From contig CALKZN010000013.1 in the NCBI GenBank assembly GCA_938002995.1, positions 1-40,325 on the forward strand: a stretch of 40,325 nt of DNA, given 5' to 3'. Positions 1 through 11,011 of this stretch are shown here, piece after piece. The position numbers and the translations under genes were made by a program. Origin of the DNA: an uncultured Arenicellaceae bacterium (GTDB taxonomy: Bacteria > Pseudomonadota > Gammaproteobacteria > Arenicellales > Arenicellaceae). The notes below the pieces were generated by a model. The model saw only the letters and a program-made list of their open reading frames with translations, did not search any database and had not been told where the DNA came from. Position 1 is the stretch's first letter; each line of letters begins with the position of its first letter.

Positions 1-59
1 ACTGTTAACTTTTCAGCAACTGTTTGAATATCTTTTCGCAATAACTGCGGATCTATCAT
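1..59 (-). CDS. serS: Seryl-tRNA synthetase, N-terminal fragment (runs off window)
   Basis: Minus-strand ATG at 57-59 translates MIDPQLLRKDIQTVAEKLT, typical SerS N-terminus; lies downstream of crcB in the common ftsK-lolA-crcB-serS order. Confidence 0.8.
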   Translation of the reverse strand, partial: MIDPQLLRKDIQTVAEKLT

Positions 60-108
60 TTTTCTAAACCTTTTCTAGCCAACTGGCTATTCGACAATTA
101 TAAAATTA

Positions 109-492
109 TTACACTAGTTGTTTTGCCAGGACGATGCCGACAAAACAAGCGAACACACATACAATGACACTCAACAACATGTATACAAACGCCTTTAATA
201 CTTGGCCATGCTGCATTAACTGTAGCATTTCCATGGAGAATGCTGAAAACGTTGTATAACCGCCCAATAAACCGGTTAAAACGGCAACACGAATCGTCTC
301 GACATTAGCAATATTTGACCAACGATGGACAATATACCAAGAGAGAAAGCCGAACAATAAAGAACCTACAACATTGACGAAGAAAGTCCCGTAAGGAAAG
401 CTTGAGCCTAGTACACCATTAATCCATCGCACACTACAAAAACGTGCCAGCACACCAAAGCCACCTGCTATAAATAAATAAAAATACAACAC
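109..492 (-). CDS. crcB: CrcB/Fluc fluoride exporter
   Basis: 127 aa, four TM segments, GGxGxxxR start, FVNVVGSLLFGF and GGYTTFSAFSME motifs. Confidence 0.93.
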   Translation of the reverse strand: MLYFYLFIAGGFGVLARFCSVRWINGVLGSSFPYGTFFVNVVGSLLFGFLSWYIVHRWSNIANVETIRVAVLTGLLGGYTTFSAFSMEMLQLMQHGQVLKAFVYMLLSVIVCVFACFVGIVLAKQLV

Positions 493-508
493 CTTGCTTA
501 GCTCTTAA

Positions 509-1165
509 TCAACCTTGGATAACATCAAAACCTTTAGGCACAACAACCTCAAACTCATCGCTAGAAATACTTGGGTTATTAGTCACTCCAGAGAGAATGA
601 TTTCGGTCGTCTGGCCCAACACATCTACCAAACGCAAGCCAAGTAACTTACCATTCAAAAAACTCACTGTGACCGATTCATAATTAGAATCTAATGATTT
701 TGGTAACAGGTTGAATGTTTCTCCTTGTGAAGTAGTACTTTTTTCAATAGCAAAAAGCGTTGATAACTTTGAAGGATCTGTGACTAATACCAAGCTAGGA
801 ACGGTCTCTAATGCTGTGGCAAAATCGCGTTGAATGACTTGCTCTAAATCTCGCATAATGAAATGTATTTTTTCACCATCAGAAACAATATCTTGTTGCT
901 CATCCGCATACTGCCATTTAAATTGGCCCGGACGCTTCAAAAAAAACTTGCCGGTCAGCATATCAACCAATTTTAAATCTTGGTTGATCACACGCTGTTC
1001 AAAATCAGCCGTCAAACTGTTAAAACCATCTAATTGCTGTTGCAACTCTTCTGCTGCTGTTTGCGCGAATGCTAAAGAAGCTGGCAATAAACAAATCAAA
1101 CAAAGAACTATCTTAAGTATATATTTCATTCGCAAAGCCTTCTTAGTTTCAATATTAAGGGTCAA
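509..1165 (-). CDS. lolA: Outer-membrane lipoprotein carrier protein LolA
   Basis: Signal peptide, LTADFEQ and GKFFLKRPGQFKWQY motifs; next to ftsK. Probable start at the internal MKYILK. Confidence 0.92.
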   Translation of the reverse strand: MTLNIETKKALRMKYILKIVLCLICLLPASLAFAQTAAEELQQQLDGFNSLTADFEQRVINQDLKLVDMLTGKFFLKRPGQFKWQYADEQQDIVSDGEKIHFIMRDLEQVIQRDFATALETVPSLVLVTDPSKLSTLFAIEKSTTSQGETFNLLPKSLDSNYESVTVSFLNGKLLGLRLVDVLGQTTEIILSGVTNNPSISSDEFEVVVPKGFDVIQG

Positions 1166-1177
1166 GTAGTCACAGAA

Positions 1178-3517
1178 CTAGTTTTCGGGTGGCGCTGCAA
1201 CAAAAATTTCACGCTTACCATGCTCCAGCGGTCCAACGATACCTGTTTGTTCCATGGTTTCAATCATACGCGCTGCTCGGTTATAACCGACTCGTAATTG
1301 ACGTTGCACTGCCGAAATGGATGATTTACGAGATTGCGTCACAAAGGCAACCGCTTGATCATATAAAGGATCATCTTCTGGATCATCTGACTCACCTTGC
1401 AATGCTGCAGGTAAGGCCTGATTAACCTCTTTCATACCATTCAAAATATCATCATTGTAGTTAGGCTCAACACCTTCTTTGAGGTGCGCAACAATTTTAT
1501 GTACTTCTTGGTCTGAAACAAAACTACCGTGAATTCGTTCTGGAATACTCGTCCCAGGCCGCAAAAACAACATATCACCGTGACCTAATAATTGTTCAGC
1601 GCCCATTTGATCAATGACTGTTCGTGAATCAATTTTTGATTGCACTTGAAAAGCAAGGCGTGTCGGAATATTCGCTTTCAACAAACCTGTTAACACATCA
1701 ACTGATGGGCGTTGCGTAGCTAATAATAAGTGTAAGCCAGACGCTCGACCTTTTTGCGCCAAGCGCGTAATCAACTCTTCAACTGGTTTTCTAGCAACCA
1801 TCATCAAATCAGCTAATTCATCAATGATCACAACAATGCAGGGCATTTCTTCCAATGGTTCAGGAAGCTCTCCCTCTTTTGCCAATGGATCAAGAATCGG
1901 TTCGCCAGCTTCGATAGCTTGCGTAATTTTCTTGTTATAGCCAGCAAGGTTACGAACACCCAATGCGGACATCAGCTTATAACGGCGCTCCATCTCAAAA
2001 ATGCTCCAACGCAAAGCATTAGCAGCATCATTCATGTCTGTCACCACAGGCGATAACAAATGTGGAATACCTTCATACACAGAAAGCTCCAACATTTTTG
2101 GATCAATCATGATCATGCGTACTTCTTTAGGCGTCGCTTTGTACAACATGCTAACAATCACGGCATTAATACAAACCGATTTACCAGAACCTGTGGTACC
2201 GGCAATTAATGCATGAGGCATTTTTTGTAAGTCAGCAATCGCCGTATCACCAGAGATGTCTTTACCGAGAACCAATGTTAGCGGAGAGGAGCTTGCATCA
2301 AAATCTTTAGATGACAAACCTTCAATCAATCGCACAATTTCGCGATTTTCATTGGGTAACTCAATACCCATGACATTTTTCCCCGGGATATTTTCAACTA
2401 CACGCACACTCATAGTTGACATCGATCTGGCTAAATCTTTGGCAAGCCCAACAATCGTTGACGCTTTAACGCCTGGAGCGGGTTTGATTTCAAAGCGAGT
2501 AATCACAGGGCCTTGATGAACACTCACAACCTCAATTTCCACATTGAAATCCGCTAGTTTCTTCACGAGCAATGTAGACATCGCTTGCAGTTCTTCTGCG
2601 GAATAGCCAACTGCAGCCGTTTCTGCCTCATCTAACAATGCTAGAGGAGGCAAGCCATGATCACCAGTTTCAGAAGGCGTGAACATACTCACTTGTTTCT
2701 CACGTTCACGACGGCCACTGTCATCTTTCACAGTCGGAGCAACTTTAGGTGCAATTTTAATCGGTTTTGAAGGAATAATTTTTTCACGCAAAGTTGCAAC
2801 GCTATCAACACGCGTTTCTCTAGCTACTTCGCCAATCGCTCGGTCTGCTTTGGCGTTACGAAAATTCTTAATCCACTCAATACCATCGCAGCTCTTTTCG
2901 CCGATAGTGTCCATCAACCAGAACCACGATAAACGGCTAAACAATGTAATCCCTGCCAAGAAAGCAACGACGGCAAGCAAGGTCGTTCCAATTTGTCCAA
3001 AAATAGACATAAAACTTGCTCCTAAAGAGCTACCTAAAATACCGCCACCAGAAAACGAACTATCTGCCGCTAAATGACCGAAATGCATATGCTCTAAAAC
3101 ACTACCTCCGACAAAAGTAATGGCTACGCCAATGGCGACATAAACAAAACGAGAATAAGGCAATTCCGCCTCTTCAGTCTTTAATTTATGAATTTTGTAA
3201 GCACCATAGATAAACAATACTGGAATCAGGTAACAAAAATAGCCAAAAATTTGCAAGACTAAATCAGAGAAATAAGCACCAAAAATACCGCCAAAATTAT
3301 TTATTTCTTCCACTTTGGCCGTCTTCGACCAACCTGGATCGGCACTATCATAAGAGATAATTGTCAAAAAGAAATAAACGCCCATAACCGCGAGTGCTAT
3401 GGCAATAATTTCAACAGGAGAACCTTTGATTCGGTCTCCAATACTATGGTTATTAACCTTTAAAGCTTTCTTTACAGGCTTTTTTTTAGTTGTTTTTTTA
3501 TTCACTATTTTCCACAT
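1178..3517 (-). CDS. ftsK: DNA translocase FtsK
   Basis: 779 aa, N-terminal TM segments, Walker A AGTTGSGKS, IDPKMLELSVYEGIPHLLSPVVTD, C-terminal winged-helix gamma domain. Confidence 0.96.
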   Translation of the reverse strand: MWKIVNKKTTKKKPVKKALKVNNHSIGDRIKGSPVEIIAIALAVMGVYFFLTIISYDSADPGWSKTAKVEEINNFGGIFGAYFSDLVLQIFGYFCYLIPVLFIYGAYKIHKLKTEEAELPYSRFVYVAIGVAITFVGGSVLEHMHFGHLAADSSFSGGGILGSSLGASFMSIFGQIGTTLLAVVAFLAGITLFSRLSWFWLMDTIGEKSCDGIEWIKNFRNAKADRAIGEVARETRVDSVATLREKIIPSKPIKIAPKVAPTVKDDSGRREREKQVSMFTPSETGDHGLPPLALLDEAETAAVGYSAEELQAMSTLLVKKLADFNVEIEVVSVHQGPVITRFEIKPAPGVKASTIVGLAKDLARSMSTMSVRVVENIPGKNVMGIELPNENREIVRLIEGLSSKDFDASSSPLTLVLGKDISGDTAIADLQKMPHALIAGTTGSGKSVCINAVIVSMLYKATPKEVRMIMIDPKMLELSVYEGIPHLLSPVVTDMNDAANALRWSIFEMERRYKLMSALGVRNLAGYNKKITQAIEAGEPILDPLAKEGELPEPLEEMPCIVVIIDELADLMMVARKPVEELITRLAQKGRASGLHLLLATQRPSVDVLTGLLKANIPTRLAFQVQSKIDSRTVIDQMGAEQLLGHGDMLFLRPGTSIPERIHGSFVSDQEVHKIVAHLKEGVEPNYNDDILNGMKEVNQALPAALQGESDDPEDDPLYDQAVAFVTQSRKSSISAVQRQLRVGYNRAARMIETMEQTGIVGPLEHGKREIFVAAPPEN

Positions 3518-3742
3518 TTTCTATCCATAAACTTCAACTATCAATTCTATCGTGTAACCGCCCTATCAGACCACCATTAAACACAAATTAACCACTATCA
3601 AAATAGACTAGATATAAAAATACTAATCATTTACAGAATATGACTGAAATAGTTTTATTCAATGAATCAAACATTGCTAAAATCAGCAAACTTCTTAACG
3701 TGTTTAACGATACAAAACCAAAATTACTAGAATGACATCAGC

Positions 3743-5005
3743 ATGAACAGTCAATCACTTGCTCCAGAGCAGCTACAAACACTTGAAACAGAACTTACAA
3801 CGGCTTATGAAGCACTGAAAAAAGAGAATTTAAAACTAGATATTACTCGAGGAAAACCCTCCACTGAACAAGTATCCCTTGCGGATAACTTAGATGGCAT
3901 TCTAAATGGGAACTTCATCTCTGATTCGGGCATTGATACACGAAATTATGGGCACTTGAGAGGACTTCCTGAATCATGCAAACTTGGAGGCGAAATTCTA
4001 GGAGTTCCTGAATCACAAGTGATTACCGGCGGCAATGGCAGCTTGTCTCTAATGCATTCAGTTGCACTTTTGCATTATCTATACGGCTACAACAATCAAG
4101 CTTGGCAGCAACTAGATAAGCCTACATTTATTTGCCCAGTACCTGGATATGATCGTCATTTCTCAATATGTGAGAATTTAAATATTGAGATGATTACTGT
4201 ACCTATGACAGAAGCAGGTCCTGACATGGATATGGTTGAAAGCTTACTCAAAACTCATCCAAATATTGTTGGCATGTGGTGTGTCCCCAAATATTCAAAT
4301 CCAACTGGCTCAAGCTACAGTAGTGAGACAGTCGAACGGATTGCGAAACTTGGAAAAATTGCACAACCTTATTTTCGCGTATTTTGGGACAATGCATATG
4401 CCATCCACACTATTGAGGAAAGCCCTGAAAAATTGTCTAATATTTGGCACGCTTGTCAAGAAAACAGTACAGAGGATAGCGTTTGGCAATTTGCATCAAG
4501 TTCAAAAGTCAGCTTTGCTGGCGCTGGAATTTCTTGGGTAGCTGGTTCAGATTCAAACTTACAGGCATTTGAAAAATTATTAGGCGTCACTACGATTGGT
4601 TCAGACAAAGTTAATCAACTTCGGCATCATCGCTTATTCCCTAACCGATCAGCGCTGGTATCACACATGCAAAAACATGCCAATATCGTTCAAGCTAAGT
4701 TTGAAATCGTATTAAAAGTGCTAAATGATGAGCTACAAGAATATGGGCATTGGACAGAAGCAAAAGGTGGTTATTTCATTTCATTTGACTCACAACCTGG
4801 CCTTGCCAAAAACATTGAAAAACTCGCATCAGAAGCAGGCTTGAAACTCACACCTGCTGGTGCGACTTTCCCATATGGAAAAGACCCAGAAGACAGAAAT
4901 ATTCGTATTGCACCAACCTTTCCTTGTGTTGAAGAATTAGAGAAAGCCATGGAAATTTTTGCGGTTTGCGTAAAATTAGCTACAGTGCGCAAGCACTTAC
5001 ATTAA
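3743..5005 (+). CDS. PLP-dependent class I/II aminotransferase (AspT-like, Asp_aminotransf family)
   Basis: TRGKPS...NYGHLRGLPE, CVPKYSNPTG, SSSKVSFAGAGISW (PLP lysine region). Confidence 0.85.
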   Translation: MNSQSLAPEQLQTLETELTTAYEALKKENLKLDITRGKPSTEQVSLADNLDGILNGNFISDSGIDTRNYGHLRGLPESCKLGGEILGVPESQVITGGNGSLSLMHSVALLHYLYGYNNQAWQQLDKPTFICPVPGYDRHFSICENLNIEMITVPMTEAGPDMDMVESLLKTHPNIVGMWCVPKYSNPTGSSYSSETVERIAKLGKIAQPYFRVFWDNAYAIHTIEESPEKLSNIWHACQENSTEDSVWQFASSSKVSFAGAGISWVAGSDSNLQAFEKLLGVTTIGSDKVNQLRHHRLFPNRSALVSHMQKHANIVQAKFEIVLKVLNDELQEYGHWTEAKGGYFISFDSQPGLAKNIEKLASEAGLKLTPAGATFPYGKDPEDRNIRIAPTFPCVEELEKAMEIFAVCVKLATVRKHLH

Positions 5006-5131
5006 AATTTAATTTAGCCTGCTAACAAACAATGAAAAATTAAAAGCAAACGCTTCATCATTAACATCTTGTGATGATTTAGAAATTGCCTTATGCGACA
5101 ATTATTCCTGACCTCCTAACAACAACATTAA

Positions 5132-6109
<978 letters not shown>

Positions 6110-6183
6110 GCTTAGCTCTTCTAAATATAATTTTATAAAACATACGCTCAAAGCGACAGGTTCTATAAAAATCAAATAGCATT

Positions 6184-6720
6184 ATGGCAGACGATAGTAA
6201 AAATAAGGCAGTTGAATCATTTTCAAACCTAATGTCGTCTACCAAACGCTTAAAAACAGATAAGATCCCTCCATACCGTAAAAAAATCCCTCCGATTGCT
6301 ACTCAAAGACATGCTGATGAAGCACGCGTTATGGAAGAATTATTGTCTAGCGATGACGAAGCAAGTAGTTTTTACAGTGGCGATGAGCTCACTTTTCTTC
6401 GCGAAGGCTACCCTCAAAGTATTTTAAAAAAATTGCGTCGAGGCGAATATGCCATTCAAGAAGAACTAGATTTGCATGGCCTATTTGCTGATGAAGCCAA
6501 AGTACAAGTCCATGGTTTTATTAATGAATGCGCCCGCTATAACATCTCAGCAGTAAGAATAATCCATGGCAAAGGACTGCACTCACCAGACAAAAAACCT
6601 ATTCTAAAAAACCTTATTTTAGGCTGGCTAAAGAAAAATCAATATATCATAGCGGTCAGCTCAACACCTGCAAACGACGGTGGAACTGGTGCAATTTATG
6701 CGTTGGTTTACACCAAATAA
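6184..6720 (+). CDS. Smr domain protein (SmrA/SmrB-like putative endonuclease)
   Basis: LDLHGLFADEAKVQVHGFINE...VRIIHGKGLHS...GGTGAIYALV Smr signature. Confidence 0.88.
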   Translation: MADDSKNKAVESFSNLMSSTKRLKTDKIPPYRKKIPPIATQRHADEARVMEELLSSDDEASSFYSGDELTFLREGYPQSILKKLRRGEYAIQEELDLHGLFADEAKVQVHGFINECARYNISAVRIIHGKGLHSPDKKPILKNLILGWLKKNQYIIAVSSTPANDGGTGAIYALVYTK

Positions 6721-6849
6721 CAATAATCGTTCCATTTCTTAAAAAAATATACTTGTAATATAATCTCTCTTTTTACGATCCTAAAAGATATGATGGTTAA
6801 TTCTAATTAATAGAATTAAAAAATTTTTAGAAAATAAAGGGGGTTTGAA

Positions 6850-7245
6850 ATGAGCGAAAAATTAGCAAATGTACTATTTATATTACGCATTACAGTAGCA
6901 ATAGTCTTTATCATGTGGACTGGAAACAAGTTTATTAATCCAGTTAATGCCCAAGACGTCTATAGTGGTTTCTTCTTTATGCCTGTACTGGGCAAGGCGA
7001 TTTTCTTTGGAATCGGTCTTGCAGAAGCTATTGTCGTCGCACTATTTTTAATAGGTCGTTTTAAAGGTGTGACGTATTTAATTTTGTTGGTATTACACGC
7101 CTTCTCAACAATTGCTCCATACAATATTTATTTAAACGCTTATGATGGCGGCTACAACTTATTATTCTTCACTTCATTCCCGATGTTGGGAGCCTGTTTC
7201 GCACTCTACGCATTACGTGAATATGATACAAAATTTAATCTATAA
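6850..7245 (+). CDS. DoxX-like small integral membrane protein
   Basis: 131 aa, four TM helices, DoxX-like N-terminal pattern; strong RBS (aaaggggg). Confidence 0.55.
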   Translation: MSEKLANVLFILRITVAIVFIMWTGNKFINPVNAQDVYSGFFFMPVLGKAIFFGIGLAEAIVVALFLIGRFKGVTYLILLVLHAFSTIAPYNIYLNAYDGGYNLLFFTSFPMLGACFALYALREYDTKFNL

Positions 7246-7275
7246 ATTATTTAAGACAACAATAATTTAAAAAAG

Positions 7276-7303
7276 AGCCAGAGTTAACACTCTGGCTTTT
7301 TTA
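7276..7303 (+). terminator. Rho-independent terminator after the DoxX-like gene
   Basis: AGCCAGAG-TTAACA-CTCTGGCT followed by TTTTTTA. Confidence 0.85.
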
Positions 7304-7359
7304 TTTCCAAAAAATCTCAACTCTAACCTCACCTTTTTAATTGCGAACTTCTACGCACT

Positions 7360-7650
7360 TCAATATATGAATTTTACTCGCTTTGGCCTTATTAGATCGA
7401 AAACTTCAATAGCCTGATTTTTTGCTGTTTGCATGAGCCATGCGGCTGACTTATCAGAGGTACTATTTTTTGCCAATACTGGAGCGCCTTAGCAAAAGAT
7501 TCTGGTAAAACGTCTTCTGCAAAACTTAAATTATGCGAGCTTAAAAGTCGTGTTAAAACCGCCAACACCTTAGCTGTTTCAGATTTATAAACACCTTCAT
7601 ATATAGCAGCTATCTCACCCTTAGAGTGCCTACTAAACCTATAATCAATA
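7360..7650 (-). pseudogene. Degraded ECF sigma factor (DUF6596/SigJ-type) remnant, frameshifted
   Basis: Minus strand encodes FSRHSKGEIAAIYEGVYKSETAKVLAVLTRLLSSHNLSFAEDVLPESFAKALQYW, then after a frame change SAAWLMQTAKNQAIEVFDLIRPKR, matching the consecutive sigma-70 region 2 pattern (ExVYRxExxRVLAxLxRLLxDxxLAEDxxQxAFxxALxxWP...PxAWLxxxARNxAID). Boundaries approximate; absent from the ORF track. Confidence 0.7.
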
Positions 7651-7694
7651 ACATTCAGTACAAAGAATGGCTTATAAAATGAAGGCTTTAGTCA

Positions 7695-8309
7695 TTATTT
7701 ACAAAATTTTGCGTTCGTCCCGCCAAGACCACAATAACCATTAGGGTTTTTGTGTAAATATTGTTGGTGATAGTCTTCAGCATAATAAAATTTCGGTACT
7801 GTGCGCACTTCAGTGGTAATTGGACCATATCCTGCCTCTGTCAATGCTGGCTGATATTCGTCCTTCACTTCATGGGCAATTTCTTGTTGCTCAACCGAAT
7901 AGGCATAGATACCTGAACGATACTGAGTTCCCTGATCATTACCTTGTCTCATTCCTTGCGTAGGATCATGTGATTCAAAAAATTTCTTCACCAAATCTCG
8001 ATAAGAAATAATTTCAGGATCAAATACCACTAGAACTACTTCATTATGAGCCGTCATACCTGAGCAAACTTCTTCGTAAGTCGGATTCGGTGTTGCTCCA
8101 GCGGCATAGCCAACTGCCGTAGAATAAACGCCGTCCAACGTCCAAAAACATCGTTCAGCCCCCCAAAAACAGCCTAGTCCAAATAATGCTTTTTTAAGAT
8201 ACTCAGGAAACGGTCCTTGAATAGGGTTATTCAAGACAGCATGTTTATTAGTCACTTGCATCGAATCATCTCGACCCGGCAACATATCTGACAAATTAAA
8301 TACTTCCAT
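7695..8309 (-). CDS. msrA: Peptide-methionine (S)-S-oxide reductase MsrA (cytoplasmic type)
   Basis: [59 protein letters not shown]. Confidence 0.95.
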   Translation of the reverse strand: MEVFNLSDMLPGRDDSMQVTNKHAVLNNPIQGPFPEYLKKALFGLGCFWGAERCFWTLDGVYSTAVGYAAGATPNPTYEEVCSGMTAHNEVVLVVFDPEIISYRDLVKKFFESHDPTQGMRQGNDQGTQYRSGIYAYSVEQQEIAHEVKDEYQPALTEAGYGPITTEVRTVPKFYYAEDYHQQYLHKNPNGYCGLGGTNAKFCK

Positions 8310-8399
8310 CGTGTTTTAATACTCGTAAGGATTTCTTTAAAATTTAGGTCTATAAGATAGAATAAAACAGTTTGATTTACCATACGGGATAAAAACATT

Positions 8400-9116
8400 A
8401 TGAACAAGCATCGACTATTTAATTTTTTTCAAGGTTTACAAGAAAATCGACAAACTCTACGAGTCATGGTTTGTAGTTCTATGATGTTCCTAACGTCATT
8501 TATCATCCTTTCAACAGAACCCAGCAATGCTGCTGAAACAGCTAAACCTTCTAGTGATGTAGTTAACACAAAAACCTTAATTGTGGCTGGCGGCTGCTTT
8601 TGGTGTGTTGAGTCTGACTTTGACAAATACCCTGGTGTCATCGATGTCATTTCAGGATATACCGGCGGATTCACCGAAAACCCAACATACAAAGAAGTCA
8701 CCTATAAAAACACCGGCCACTATGAAGCGGCTAAAATTACCTTTGACCCTAGTAAGACTTCTGTAAAAGAACTCACTGAATATTTTTGGGTAACTATTGA
8801 CCCTATCGATCCGCGTGGCCAATTTTGTGACAAGGGCGATTCCTATAAAACTGCTTTGTTTTATCAAGACGCAGAACAAAAACAAGTATTTGAAAAGTCT
8901 TTAGAGTATTTGAAGAAAAATAAACCTTTTCAAGGAGAAATCACTACTAAGATTTTAGCCGCTAAGAAATTTTATCCTGCAGAAGACTATCACCAAAACT
9001 TCAAAGAAAAGAATGCACTGCGATATTACTATTATCGAACTGGCTGTGGTCGTGATGCAAGAGTCAAACAACTCTGGGGCAAAGTTGCCAGCAAAGAGCT
9101 TAAGGAAAAATCCTAA
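8400..9116 (+). CDS. Second MsrA-family methionine sulfoxide reductase, probably exported
   Basis: N-terminal hydrophobic segment, AGGCFWCVESDFDKYPGV, GYTGGFTENPTYKEVTYKNTGHYEA, EDYHQNF. Confidence 0.92.
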   Translation: MNKHRLFNFFQGLQENRQTLRVMVCSSMMFLTSFIILSTEPSNAAETAKPSSDVVNTKTLIVAGGCFWCVESDFDKYPGVIDVISGYTGGFTENPTYKEVTYKNTGHYEAAKITFDPSKTSVKELTEYFWVTIDPIDPRGQFCDKGDSYKTALFYQDAEQKQVFEKSLEYLKKNKPFQGEITTKILAAKKFYPAEDYHQNFKEKNALRYYYYRTGCGRDARVKQLWGKVASKELKEKS

Positions 9117-9232
9117 AACATAAAAAAATTAAACCGGCTCTATCTTTGAATCGGTTTAAATTACTAAGAGAGTATTACTATTTTTTATAATTGACGATCA
9201 GAGGTGCACTGGTGTTGTGTAACAGTTTTATG

Positions 9233-9568
9233 TCAATTTGCACAATTCACACAACATTCTATTGAGGGATCAATTTCCATCCTAGCAATTGGGATAGCCT
9301 GCAAGCACTCCAAACATTCACCAAATTCATTATCTTCGATGCGCTCCAAAGCCGACTTAATTCGGTTAAGCCGTTCCCCTTGTCGTTCTTGACTTGCCAA
9401 GGCCATCGCTTGTTGTTGCATTGCATCCATTCTGGACAAGCGTCCTACTGCAGTTTGATCCAACTCAACCGTTTCAGCAGATTCTTCCACCAAAGTTGCC
9501 ACGCCTAACAATTCTGCTTGCTCGTTCAATAGCCGTTGTTCAAAATAATTAAGTTGTGCAGCGTCCAT
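9233..9568 (-). CDS. TraR/DksA-type C4 zinc-finger protein
   Basis: C-terminal GECLECLQAIPIARMEIDPSIECCVNC C4 finger after a coiled-coil-like region; 111 aa. Confidence 0.85.
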   Translation of the reverse strand: MDAAQLNYFEQRLLNEQAELLGVATLVEESAETVELDQTAVGRLSRMDAMQQQAMALASQERQGERLNRIKSALERIEDNEFGECLECLQAIPIARMEIDPSIECCVNCAN

Positions 9569-9593
9569 AATTTTTATAGTGATAATAAACTTA

Positions 9594-10541
9594 TTAGCTA
9601 ACCTTACTTTCTTGAGATCGTCGAGCCAACATTAAAGCAGGTGATTCATCAAAAGCAATATCAAACTCCGTCAACTCATCAGCCTTATCTATACTCAAAT
9701 TAGTAAAATCAAACAATTCAGTATCAAATAAGTGTGATTTAGTCACGCGTTGCATTGATTTGAAAATATTAACCACCCGTCCCGGTTGTTGTATTTCCCA
9801 GTCAGCCAACATGGATTTAATATGTTTACGTTGCAAGTTTTCTTGTGAGCCACACAGGTTGCACGGAATAATAGGAAAGGCTTGCGCTTGAGCAAACTTA
9901 GCAATATCACTTTCGCGACAATATGCTAGTGGTCGAATCACAACATTCTTCTTGTCATCGCTCACCAGTTTAGCAGGCATACTTTTCAGCCTAGCGCCAA
10001 AAAACATATTCAAAAATAAGGTTTCAACCATATCGTCCATGTGATGCCCTAAGGCAATTTTGGTCGCTCCGAGTTCACCCGCTGTTCGATATAAAATACC
10101 ACGACGTAAACGTGAACATAGCGAACACGTCGTTCTCCCTTCAGGAATTTTATCCGTCACGATACTATAGGTATCTTCTTCTACGACTCGATATTCCACA
10201 CCTAGATCATTTAAATAAGCTGGCAATATATGTTCTGGAAAACCGGGTTGTTTCTGATCTAGGTTAACCGCGACAAGACTAAATGTAATCGGTGCGTGTT
10301 TCTGTAAATGCAATAAAATATCGAGCATCGCATAGCTGTCCTTTCCTCCAGACAAACACACCATCACTCGATCACCGTCCTCAATCATATTGAAGTCCGC
10401 AATCGCTTTGCCTGTTTCCCTGCGCAGACGTTTGACTAGCTTATTATTATCATAACGCTGACGACGATCATCCTGTACTTTATCAGCAGCTTGTTGGTGG
10501 TCGGATGATGGCTGCAAGTTTTGTAGAATCGGTTCAGACAT
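9594..10541 (-). CDS. ttcA: tRNA 2-thiocytidine(32) synthetase TtcA
   Basis: PP-loop [33 protein letters not shown]. The ORF track start (10652) is too far upstream and overlaps the DUF1244 gene; MSEPILQN at 10541 is the likelier start. Confidence 0.93.
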   Translation of the reverse strand: MSEPILQNLQPSSDHQQAADKVQDDRRQRYDNNKLVKRLRRETGKAIADFNMIEDGDRVMVCLSGGKDSYAMLDILLHLQKHAPITFSLVAVNLDQKQPGFPEHILPAYLNDLGVEYRVVEEDTYSIVTDKIPEGRTTCSLCSRLRRGILYRTAGELGATKIALGHHMDDMVETLFLNMFFGARLKSMPAKLVSDDKKNVVIRPLAYCRESDIAKFAQAQAFPIIPCNLCGSQENLQRKHIKSMLADWEIQQPGRVVNIFKSMQRVTKSHLFDTELFDFTNLSIDKADELTEFDIAFDESPALMLARRSQESKVS

Positions 10542-10545
10542 CAGC

Positions 10546-10848
10546 TTACTCGCTTGCACTTTTTTTTGCTGCACGCGCTTCAAAAGCCGCCACTTGCTCA
10601 GGTGATGCTTTGGCTTGATATAAATCTTTCCATTCAGAATAAGGCATTCCATAAATGACTTCTCGAGCCTGCTCGTAGTCCATTTCTACATCATGATCTT
10701 TAGCACTAGCCACATACCATTTAGCCAAACAGTTTCGGCAGAAGTCGGCCAAAACCATCAAATCAATATTTTGCACATCTTTGTTATTATCTAAATGCGC
10801 GAGTAATTTGCGAAATACATCTGCTTCAATCTGAGTAGTTTTGCTCAT
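10546..10848 (-). CDS. DUF1244 family protein
   Basis: [17 protein letters not shown]...[22 protein letters not shown] matches the DUF1244 pattern. Confidence 0.85.
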   Translation of the reverse strand: MSKTTQIEADVFRKLLAHLDNNKDVQNIDLMVLADFCRNCLAKWYVASAKDHDVEMDYEQAREVIYGMPYSEWKDLYQAKASPEQVAAFEARAAKKSASE

Positions 10849-10959
10849 GGCCTTTCTCTAATCATCTTCTAATCATTTGGGTAAATGGCAATTATACTAC
10901 AAGCCAAATACCAGCACTTAGCAAACATGCTCATAAAGCTTTAATACCACAAGACACAC

Positions 10960-10983
10960 AAAAGGCGATCAAAATGATCGCCT
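10960..10983 (-). terminator. Rho-independent terminator of the porin gene
   Basis: Minus strand GGCGATCA-TTT-TGATCGCC-TTTT, just past the porin stop codon. Confidence 0.85.
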
Positions 10984-11011
10984 TCATTATGAGCTTCCTC
11001 AAAACCGAGAT

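Noticed and set aside
179-188. GTATAC-containing site inside crcB as a third GntR operator
   Set aside because: Only the TGTATACA core matches, inside an unrelated gene; likely chance.
834-1169. Plus-strand ORF opposite lolA (and similar shadow ORFs opposite ftsK, phytase-like, pit, matB and beta-helix genes)
   Set aside because: Antisense frames of clear coding genes with no recognisable domain or RBS.
9123-9165. Hairpin TTAAACCG...CGGTTTAA after the second msrA
   Set aside because: Long loop (15 nt) and no good T-tract; not called a terminator.
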